From CAVSPO01 sp963730005 (lineage in GTDB: Bacteria; Actinomycetota; Actinomycetes; Propionibacteriales; Propionibacteriaceae), in assembly GCA_963730005.1 (NCBI GenBank), contig CAVSPO010000023.1, positions 1 through 64,000 of the forward strand: a stretch of 64,000 bases of DNA, given 5' to 3'. Below the pieces are notes generated by a model. It was not told the origin of the DNA and searched no databases. It saw nothing but the letters and a program-made list of their open reading frames with translations. Below, in pieces: positions 54,025 to 61,201 of this stretch. Every line of letters starts with the position of its first letter. The stretch's first letter is position 1. The translations under genes were made by a program, and so were the position numbers.

Positions 54025-54818
54025 GGGTCCGCGCTCCGCTCGGTTCAGCCAGGCCCCGCCAACACCACCCCCAGCCGCGGTTGGTGGCCGAGACAGCGTT
54101 GGTGCTGGGTGTCTCGCTGGGCGAGTCCGCCCTGCGCTCGGTGCTGTCGATCGTCGACTCGTTGACCAGGCCAGAGCCCATCAACCAGCAGCAGGCCTCA
54201 CTCAACAACTCGGTGTCGCCCGACCGGCCATGGCTTGACCTGGCCCACCAACTCGTCAACCTCGCGCTGCCGCTGGTGGCCGTGGCGTTGGCCCTCTACC
54301 TGCTGCGCAGTGTGCACCGCCCAGAGCAGGGGGTTCGCTCGGCCCTGGGGCTGGACCTGGGCCGAGCCCCCCGCGATCTGGGACGGGCGGTGCTGTTGGC
54401 GGCGGCCGTGGGGCTGCCCGGCGTCGGCTTCTACCTGCTGACGGTGCAGCTGGGTTTCAACCTCAACGTGTCACCGTCCAACCTGGCGGCGAACTGGTGG
54501 ACGGTGCCCGTCTATGTCCTGGCGGCTGCCATGAACGGCATCGTCGAAGAAGTCATCATGGTGGGCTACCTGTTCACCCGCTGGTCCCAGGCAGGTTGGC
54601 GGGCTGCCACCGTGGTGGGGCTCAGCGCCCTGATCCGCGGGACGTATCACCTCTACCAGGGCTTCGGTGGGTTTGTCGGCAACGTCGTGATGGGGTTGGT
54701 GTTCGGGCTGGTCTTCCTGCGGACCCGGCGGGTGCTGACCCTGGTGGCCGCCCACACCATCATGGACGTCGTTGTGTTCGTGGGCTATCCCGTGGCCCGA
54801 GCCAACGGTCTGTTGTGA
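54021..54818 (+). CDS. CPBP-family intramembrane metalloprotease
   Basis: A 265-residue multi-spanning protein of the CAAX/Abi protease family. Active-site glutamates E176-E177 lie in NGIVEEVIMVGYLF; a later arginine/histidine pair is in LIRGTYHLYQG and the final His in HTIMDVVVF. The GTG overlaps the proline dehydrogenase stop (GTGA), so they are coupled. Substrate unknown. Confidence 0.9.
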   Translation: MRVRAPLGSARPRQHHPQPRLVAETALVLGVSLGESALRSVLSIVDSLTRPEPINQQQASLNNSVSPDRPWLDLAHQLVNLALPLVAVALALYLLRSVHRPEQGVRSALGLDLGRAPRDLGRAVLLAAAVGLPGVGFYLLTVQLGFNLNVSPSNLAANWWTVPVYVLAAAMNGIVEEVIMVGYLFTRWSQAGWRAATVVGLSALIRGTYHLYQGFGGFVGNVVMGLVFGLVFLRTRRVLTLVAAHTIMDVVVFVGYPVARANGLL

Positions 54819-54859
54819 CCAGGCCCGACGGTGCGGCCCCAGGCTGCCAAGATGGGGTC

Positions 54860-55495
54860 ATGAGCCCAACCGCCGGCGCACACCAAGACACCCTCACCAA
54901 GAGCAAGATCGAACTGGTGAAGCCCTGGCTGGCCGCCCAGAGTTGGTTCAAGGGCGCGGTCGGGGCGGGACTGGAGTGCGTCGGGAGCTATCGGTTCGCG
55001 CCCCCCGACCCGCAGGTCGTCATCGAGACCCTGGTGCTCGATGACAGCCGCCATCGTTGGCAACTCGCGCTCACCGACCGCGGTGCCCCGTTGGCCGACG
55101 AGTCCGGGTTGCTCGGCATCATCGAACACAAGGTGCTCGGCACTCGCTGGGTTTACGCCGCCACCCACGACCCGGCCTATGTGGCCGAGCTGCTGCGCGT
55201 CATCTACAGCGGTGACACCGAGTGGGTGGCCCCCGACGGTGCGCCGTCCAGCATCCGGGTGCAGGGCTCGGGCCGCGGGCACCGGCTGCCATTCACACTC
55301 CTGGGCAGCCAGGTGATGCCCGACGCCACCGTGCTCTGCGCGGTGACGACGCACACTGGCCCTCGCACCCTGCGGGTCAGGCTGGTGCGCAACTGGGACG
55401 ATGCCCCTCCCGCCCCCGACAATGAACTGTCCGGCCACCTGCGTGCCATCTGGCGGGGCAGCGGACGCGTCGCGGCGCTGGTGACCGCCGACTGA
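54860..55495 (+). CDS. Maltokinase N-terminal cap-like protein
   Basis: A 211-residue protein resembling the N-terminal cap domain of maltokinase (Mak_N_cap): PWLAAQSWFKG, ALTDRGAPLA and LGTRWVYAATHDPAYV. It stands alone without a kinase domain, as often in actinobacteria (CG0192-like proteins). Function unknown. A short leader or leaderless start is likely. Confidence 0.82.
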   Translation: MSPTAGAHQDTLTKSKIELVKPWLAAQSWFKGAVGAGLECVGSYRFAPPDPQVVIETLVLDDSRHRWQLALTDRGAPLADESGLLGIIEHKVLGTRWVYAATHDPAYVAELLRVIYSGDTEWVAPDGAPSSIRVQGSGRGHRLPFTLLGSQVMPDATVLCAVTTHTGPRTLRVRLVRNWDDAPPAPDNELSGHLRAIWRGSGRVAALVTAD

Positions 55496-55549
55496 TCCGG
55501 TGCTGGGACCGATTCCGCAAGGCCGGTATCGACAACTACCCTAGGGCTC

Positions 55550-56587
55550 ATGCGAGTTGGAGTCTTTGGCGCCACCGGTCAGGTTGGCGCGGTCATGCGT
55601 ACCCTTTTGGCGGAGCGGCGTTACCCGGTCGACGAGATGCGTTATTTCGCGTCGGCGCGGTCTGCCGGTCAAAAACTGCCCTGGGACGGTCAGGAAATCA
55701 CGGTCGAGGACGTCGCCACCGCCGATTTCGGTGGGCTGGACGTCGCGATCTTCAGCGCCGGCGCAGCTGCCAGCCGCGAGTGGGCGCCCAAGGTGGCGGC
55801 CGCGGGTGCGGTGGTGGTTGACAATTCGTCCGCGTGGCGGATGGACCCGGACGTGCCGCTGGTCGTCAGCGAGGTCAATCCCGACGACATCTGGAACCGG
55901 CCCAAGGGCATCATCGCCAACCCGAACTGCACCACGATGGCAGCCATGCCCGTGCTGCGCCCGCTGCACGACGCCGCCGGCCTGCGCCGGCTGGTGGTCG
56001 CCTCCTACCAGGCCACGTCCGGTTCGGGTCTGAAGGGTGTCGCCGCGTTGCGCGACCAGACCCAGGCCGCCCTGGATTCCGACGCGACCCGCCTGACGTT
56101 CGACGGGCAGGCTGTCGGCATCCCGGACGATCCGGCTCCCTACGTCAAGCCCATCGCCTTCAACTGCGTCCCGATCGCCGGCAAGCTCGTCGATGACGGT
56201 TGGCTGGAAACCGACGAGGAACAGAAGCTGCGCCACGAGTCACGCAAGATCCTGCACATCCCGGACCTGCTGGTCGGTGGCACCTGCGTGCGGGTCCCGG
56301 TGTTCACGGGGCACTCGCTGGCCATTCACGCCGAGTTCGAACGTGACATCAGCCCCGAGCAGGCGGTTGCGATCCTGTCGACCGCGCCAGGCGTGCAGTT
56401 GGCTGATGTTCCCACGGCCAGGGACGCCGCCGGGATCGATCCTTCCCTGGTCGGCCGGATTCGCGCCGACCGGTCTGCCCCCGAAGGCAAGGGTCTGGTG
56501 ATGTTCGTGGTGGGGGACAACCTGCGCAAGGGCGCGGCCCTCAACGCGATCCAGATTGCCGAGTTGCTCGCGGGGCCGGGGGCCTGA
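55550..56587 (+). CDS. asd: Aspartate-semialdehyde dehydrogenase
   Basis: It reduces aspartyl-4-phosphate to the semialdehyde for lysine, threonine, methionine and diaminopimelate synthesis. 345 residues: GATGQVG Rossmann motif, catalytic C127 in IANPNCTTM, and the substrate arginine region CVRVPVFTGHS. No lysC (aspartokinase) lies upstream, unlike in many relatives. A TACCCT box 8 nt before the ATG suggests a leaderless transcript. Confidence 0.96.
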   Translation: MRVGVFGATGQVGAVMRTLLAERRYPVDEMRYFASARSAGQKLPWDGQEITVEDVATADFGGLDVAIFSAGAAASREWAPKVAAAGAVVVDNSSAWRMDPDVPLVVSEVNPDDIWNRPKGIIANPNCTTMAAMPVLRPLHDAAGLRRLVVASYQATSGSGLKGVAALRDQTQAALDSDATRLTFDGQAVGIPDDPAPYVKPIAFNCVPIAGKLVDDGWLETDEEQKLRHESRKILHIPDLLVGGTCVRVPVFTGHSLAIHAEFERDISPEQAVAILSTAPGVQLADVPTARDAAGIDPSLVGRIRADRSAPEGKGLVMFVVGDNLRKGAALNAIQIAELLAGPGA

Positions 56588-56590
56588 CGG

Positions 56591-57406
56591 GTGTCGGACG
56601 GTCTCGTCGTCATCGGCGGTGGCGCCATGGGTGGCGCCATCGTCGCCGGCTTGGTTGCCGACGGCCGGGACGCCGGACGGATCACGGTGGCCGAGCGCTC
56701 CGACGCCCGGCGCGCCGACCTCGCTGCCAGGCTTGGGGTGCAGGTCAGTGCTTCCAACACGGCTGCGGCGGCCAACGCGGGCACGGTGTTGTTGGCGGTC
56801 AAACCGCTGGACGCGCCGGCCGTGCTTGACGAGATCCGCCCGGTGCTGGGCGTCAAGGCTCTGGTTGTCTCCGTGTGCGCCGGGGTGTCCACCGCCGCCC
56901 TCGAGGCGCATCTGAACCCAGGGCAACCGGTGGTTCGGGTGATGCCCAACACCCCGGCAGCCATCGGCGCCGGCATGTCCGTGCTGTCTGCGGGCAGCCA
57001 TGTCGACGACTCCCAGCTGGAGATCGCCGTCGCCGTGATGGCTGCGGTCGGCAAGACGGTGGTGGTGCCCGAGAGGCTTCAGGACGCTGCCACGGCAGTG
57101 TCCGGTTCGGGCCCGGCCTACCTGTTCTACGTGGCCGAGGCGATGACCGACGCGGGTGTGCTGCTGGGGCTGCCTCGCGATGTGGCACGCGAGCTCACCG
57201 TCCAGACCCTCTTCGGATCGGCGTCCCTGCTGCGTGAATCAGGCGAGTCCGCGACGACGTTGCGGGAGCGGGTCTGCTCGCCGGGCGGCACCACGGCCGC
57301 CGCTCTGCGGGAGTTCGACCGCGAAGGGCTGCGGTCGGCTGTCTTTGCCGGTATGGAGGCGTGCCGCAACCGATCAGCCGCAATGGGCACGGAACGCGCC
57401 GGCTGA
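56591..57406 (+). CDS. proC: Pyrroline-5-carboxylate reductase
   Basis: The last step of proline synthesis. 271 residues; IGGGAMGGAIVAGL dinucleotide motif, RVMPNTPAAIGAGM and the C-terminal SGSGPAYLF and SPGGTTAAAL motifs. The GTG start is 3 bases after asd. Confidence 0.96.
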   Translation: MSDGLVVIGGGAMGGAIVAGLVADGRDAGRITVAERSDARRADLAARLGVQVSASNTAAAANAGTVLLAVKPLDAPAVLDEIRPVLGVKALVVSVCAGVSTAALEAHLNPGQPVVRVMPNTPAAIGAGMSVLSAGSHVDDSQLEIAVAVMAAVGKTVVVPERLQDAATAVSGSGPAYLFYVAEAMTDAGVLLGLPRDVARELTVQTLFGSASLLRESGESATTLRERVCSPGGTTAAALREFDREGLRSAVFAGMEACRNRSAAMGTERAG

Positions 57407-57514
57407 TTTCCGCACCGGTCCGGGCGGCGGTAGTATTTGCCCGATCAGCAGGCCAGTCCTGCCCAGAGATTCTGTCCCGGGTTCATCGTGAGCCCGCTTG
57501 GCGAAAGGCACACT

Positions 57515-57616
57515 GTGGGTTCGGTTATCAAGAAGCGTCGCAAGCGGATGGCGAAGAAGAAGCATCGCAAACTGCTCAAGAAGACGCGTATCCAGCGTCG
57601 TCGCGCAGGCAAGTAG
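57515..57616 (+). CDS. Small ribosomal protein bS22 (33 residues)
   Basis: A highly basic 33-residue protein (GSVIKKRRKRMAKKKHRKLL, then KKTRIQRRRAGK) of the AURKAIP1/COX24 family, found in actinobacteria as ribosomal protein bS22 near the decoding centre. The GTG start follows AAAGG by 6 nt. Its place after proC matches mycobacteria. Confidence 0.93.
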   Translation: MGSVIKKRRKRMAKKKHRKLLKKTRIQRRRAGK

Positions 57617-57738
57617 TCTCCTGATCCGTCGTCGGGGCCCGGTGGCCTTCGATCCACACGCTCGGGCGACGGGCAGCAGCTGGTTGTTCGCCGGCACACA
57701 ATGAGCGCCCGGCTTTGGCCGGCACACAAGGAGAGACA

Positions 57739-58416
57739 GTGATCCAGCAGACACCCCAAGATCGCGACCTCACCTTGGTTCACCTGGTACGCCATGGTGA
57801 AGTGCACAACCCCGAGGGGGTGCTGTACGCCAGACTGCCCGGCTTCCACCTGAACGCCAGGGGCAGGCTGATTGCGCAGCGTGTTGCCGAACATCTGGCG
57901 GGTGCGCCGGTCGCCGATCTGCGCAGCAGCCCGCTGGAGCGGGCAACCGACACCATGGAGCCCATCGCCGCGGTCTTCCCTGAGGTGACCGTCCGGATCG
58001 ACGATCGACTGATCGAGGCAGACAGCCTGCTTCAGGGTCAGGTTTTCGGCAAGCACAACCGAGCTGTTTTCGACCCACGCAACTGGCCGCTCTTCCGCAA
58101 TCCGGCCCGCCCGAGCTGGGGGGAACCGTATCAGCGGATCGCCGAGCGGATGCTGGCAGTGATCGCGGATTCGGCTCTGACTGCCGGGCCTGGCAAGCAG
58201 TCCGTGCTGGTCAGCCACCAGTCCCCGATCTGGACGGTGCGGCGCGCCGCTGAGGGCCGCTCGCTGCAGAACAGCCCGTTGTCCCGGCACTGCACACTGG
58301 GCAGCATCACGACCTTCCACGTGCTTGAGGGCAGGATCGTCGACGTCAGGTACGCCGAACCTGCCCGTGACCTGCTGGGCGCCGACGCGAACCGGGCGTT
58401 CAGCAGCGGCGATTGA
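57739..58416 (+). CDS. Histidine phosphatase family protein
   Basis: A 225-residue phosphoglycerate-mutase-like phosphatase. Motifs: VRHGEVHNPEG (nucleophile His), SSPLERATDT (second Arg) and VSHQSPIW (second His). Close to the actinobacterial MSMEG_4193-like group; substrate unknown. The GTG start follows AGGAGA. A 12-base element, GCCGGCACACAA, is repeated twice in the 60 bases upstream. Confidence 0.9.
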   Translation: MIQQTPQDRDLTLVHLVRHGEVHNPEGVLYARLPGFHLNARGRLIAQRVAEHLAGAPVADLRSSPLERATDTMEPIAAVFPEVTVRIDDRLIEADSLLQGQVFGKHNRAVFDPRNWPLFRNPARPSWGEPYQRIAERMLAVIADSALTAGPGKQSVLVSHQSPIWTVRRAAEGRSLQNSPLSRHCTLGSITTFHVLEGRIVDVRYAEPARDLLGADANRAFSSGD

Positions 58417-58464
58417 GCCGTGGCTGCCGGGATTGGGGCCAGCAGTCCCACTAGGCTGGCGGCC

Positions 58465-59922
58465 ATGGACGCCAGCACCCCTCCGCAGCACTTCGACCTG
58501 TGCATCATCGGCGCTGGATCAGGCAACACCATCGTCGACGAGCGATTCGATGACCAGCGGGTGGCGATCGTCGATCAGGGCATTGGTGAGCGTGGGTCCT
58601 TCGGGGGCACCTGCCTGAACGCGGGCTGCATCCCCACCAAGATGCTCGTCCATCCGGCCACCCTGGCCAGCGGTGCGGTGGACGCCCAACGCCTGGGCGT
58701 CGACCTGCAGTTCCGGGGTGCCGACTTCCGCGCCATCCAACGCCGCATCTTCGAACGCATCGACGCGATCGCCGACGCGGGTCTGGCGTGGCGACGCCAA
58801 TCCGCCAACGTCACGGTCTTCCGGCGTGCGGGCCGGTTCCTGGATGCCCACACCCTGCAGGTGGGCAGGGAACGGATCACCGCCGACACGTTCGTGCTGG
58901 CCGCCGGTTCCCGGCCGGTGCTGCCCGACGTGCGGGGCATCGACGACCGAGACCTTGCCTCGATGATCCACACCTCCGAATCGATCATGAGGGTGCCCGA
59001 ACTGCCCAAACACCTGATCATCGTCGGCGGCGGTTACGAGGGCGCCGAGTTCTCCCACATCTTCGCCGGGCTGGGCAGCGAAGTCACCACGGTGATGCGC
59101 GGCACCGCCGCGCTGCGATGGGAGGACGAAGCAGTCTCGCAGCGGTTCACCGAGTTGCTGGCCCGTCGCGTCACGCTGCGGCTCAACCAGTCGCCGGTCG
59201 CGGTCGAGGCGGCTGTCCGTGGCGGCATCGTGCTGACCACCCGAGACGTCGACGGGATCGAGTATCTCTACCACGGGGATGCGCTGCTGTTCGCCACCGG
59301 TCGGGTGCCCAACGGGCCGCTGATGCGCCTGCAAGAGGCTGGGGTAGCCCTCGACGACAAGGGGTTCGTCATCGTGGACGAGCATCAGCGCAGCTCCGTG
59401 CCGCACATCTGGGCACTGGGTGACATCTGTTCACCCTGGATGCTCAAGCATGTCGCCAACGCTGAGGCTCGTACCGTCCAACACAACCTGCTGCACCCGG
59501 ATGACCTGATCAGCACCGATCATCGTTTCGTCCCGCACACGGTGTTCAGTCAGCCGCAGGTGGCCTCCGTCGGTATGACCGAACAGGACTTGCGCAACTG
59601 CGGCGCCCGCTACGTCGCCTTCACCCAGCAGTATGGCGACACGGCCTACGGCTGGGCGATGGATGACCACGAACACTTCTGCAAGTTGCTCGCTGACGCG
59701 GACACCGGCCAGCTGATGGGGGCCCACATCATCGGGCCGGAGGCTTGCTCGTTGTTGCAGCCCCTGGTCCAGGCCCTCAGCTTCGGCCTGGACACCACCA
59801 GGCTGGCCCGTGGCCAGTACTGGGTGCATCCCGGGCTACCGGAAGTTGTCGAGAATGCCCTGCTCGGGTTGGAGAGCAGACGCCTGGAGTTCCTCGCTGC
59901 CGAGAACGGTGCCAATCGATGA
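58465..59922 (+). CDS. mtr: Mycothione reductase
   Basis: A 485-residue flavoprotein disulphide reductase that regenerates mycothiol. FAD motif IIGAGSGN, redox pair C50/C55 in GGTCLNAGCIPTK, NAD(P) motif VGGGYEGAEF, and the C-terminal active-site loop QYWVHPGLPEVVENALLG typical of mycothione reductases rather than lipoamide dehydrogenase. A TAGGCT box lies 7 nt upstream of the ATG. It overlaps the GH3-like gene (ATGA). It supports reading the 38-40 kb genes as mycothiol biosynthesis. Confidence 0.92.
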   Translation: MDASTPPQHFDLCIIGAGSGNTIVDERFDDQRVAIVDQGIGERGSFGGTCLNAGCIPTKMLVHPATLASGAVDAQRLGVDLQFRGADFRAIQRRIFERIDAIADAGLAWRRQSANVTVFRRAGRFLDAHTLQVGRERITADTFVLAAGSRPVLPDVRGIDDRDLASMIHTSESIMRVPELPKHLIIVGGGYEGAEFSHIFAGLGSEVTTVMRGTAALRWEDEAVSQRFTELLARRVTLRLNQSPVAVEAAVRGGIVLTTRDVDGIEYLYHGDALLFATGRVPNGPLMRLQEAGVALDDKGFVIVDEHQRSSVPHIWALGDICSPWMLKHVANAEARTVQHNLLHPDDLISTDHRFVPHTVFSQPQVASVGMTEQDLRNCGARYVAFTQQYGDTAYGWAMDDHEHFCKLLADADTGQLMGAHIIGPEACSLLQPLVQALSFGLDTTRLARGQYWVHPGLPEVVENALLGLESRRLEFLAAENGANR

Positions 59923-61142
59923 GACGCTTGAACAGCCGCCTGGCGACCGTGTCGCTGCTGACCGCGGCGACCGTGGTGACCGCCGGCTGCAGCTGGCTCA
60001 ACCCGTTGGCCGCCCCCAGCGGCTCGGCCTCATCCGAGGCCACGTCCTGGAGCAGCGCCCTCCAGCCACCCCCGGGGCCCTCGGACACAGCCACCGACCA
60101 GACACCCAGCTGCGCCCAGCTCGCCTCGACCATGACCCTCAACCAGAAGGTGGGCCAGCTCTACCTGATCGGTGTGCAGGGCGAGATCGGGCCCCAGGTG
60201 CTCGCGCTGGTGCAGGAAACCCAGGCCGGGGCGGTCATCCTGATGGGCCCCCGCAATCAGGGGGTGGCCAGCACGCGGGCAGCCACCGACGAGCTGGTCG
60301 AGGCCGCCGGGCCCCAGGCTGCCCTGATCGTCGCGACCGATCAGGAAGGTGGCCTGGTTCAGCGCCTGAGCGGGCCTGGCTTCAGTACGATCCCGCCGGC
60401 CGCCACCCAAGCCAGCTACCAGCCCGATGAGCTGCGTCGCAGCTGGCAGGGCTGGGGGGCCGAGCTGTCCGCGGCCGGGGTTCGGCTGAACCTGGCCCCT
60501 GTGGTCGACGTGGTACCGGCAGAGTTCGCTGCCAGCAACGAACCGATCAGCCGGTTGGAGCGCGGTTACGGCGACACCGCCGACAAGGTCACCGCCAGCA
60601 GTGCCGCCGTCATCCGGGGGATGCAGGACGTCGGGGTGGCCAGCAGCGCCAAGCATTTCCCCGGCATCGGCCGTACCACGACGAACACCGACCTCGGGAT
60701 CGCCCATGACACCGTCACCACTGGCACCGCTGACGAGCTGGCGGCCTTCCGCGGGGCCATCGATGCCGGGGTCAGTTCCGTGATGATCTCGTCGGTGGTC
60801 TACGACCAGATCGACGCGCAGCATCCTGCTGTGTTCTCGTCGGTGGTCATGAACGACCTGCTGCGAGGGCGTCTTGGCTACCGGGGGGTCGTCGTCTCCG
60901 ACGATCTGGGCGTCGCCAAGGCAGTCGCAGCTGTCCCGTCGGCGGAGCGCGGCACCCGTTTCCTGCTGGCCGGCGGTGACCTGGTGACCAACGTCGACCA
61001 GGCCAGCGTGGCCGCCATGGTCAAGGACACCAGCGCCAAGGCGCAGAACGATGAGGCGTTTGCTGGCCAGCTGGAGGACAAGGTGGCCCGAGTGCTGGCG
61101 CTGAAGGCTTCCGTCGGGCTGGTCGACTGTCAGGTCGGCTGA
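59919..61142 (+). CDS. Lipoprotein with glycoside hydrolase family 3 domain, NagZ-like
   Basis: A 407-residue secreted lipoprotein (lipobox VTAGC). The catalytic domain has KHFPGIGRT and the nucleophile Asp in VVSDDLG. Canonical NagZ proteins have KHFPGHG and a following Asp-x-His acid/base pair; here the His of the first motif is Ile, and the expected pair reads NTDLG. The enzyme may be inactive or have another specificity. It is translationally coupled to mtr, an unusual partner. Confidence 0.82.
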   Translation: MRRLNSRLATVSLLTAATVVTAGCSWLNPLAAPSGSASSEATSWSSALQPPPGPSDTATDQTPSCAQLASTMTLNQKVGQLYLIGVQGEIGPQVLALVQETQAGAVILMGPRNQGVASTRAATDELVEAAGPQAALIVATDQEGGLVQRLSGPGFSTIPPAATQASYQPDELRRSWQGWGAELSAAGVRLNLAPVVDVVPAEFAASNEPISRLERGYGDTADKVTASSAAVIRGMQDVGVASSAKHFPGIGRTTTNTDLGIAHDTVTTGTADELAAFRGAIDAGVSSVMISSVVYDQIDAQHPAVFSSVVMNDLLRGRLGYRGVVVSDDLGVAKAVAAVPSAERGTRFLLAGGDLVTNVDQASVAAMVKDTSAKAQNDEAFAGQLEDKVARVLALKASVGLVDCQVG

Positions 61143-61152
61143 CTGAGCCCGA

Positions 61153-61198
61153 GAAGAGGCCCGGATCCGGCTGAGTTCAGCCGGATCCGGGCCTCTTC
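61153..61198. terminator. Long perfect hairpin between convergent genes
   Basis: A 22-bp perfect stem (61153-61174 and 61177-61198) with a 2-base centre, so effectively a near-perfect palindrome. It probably ends transcription from both sides. Confidence 0.65.
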
Positions 61199-61201
61199 GG
61201 T

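Noticed and set aside
53098..57406. Proline utilisation operon
   Set aside because: Proline dehydrogenase and proC are separated by unrelated genes with their own -10 boxes, and no P5C dehydrogenase is present, so a single functional operon is not supported.
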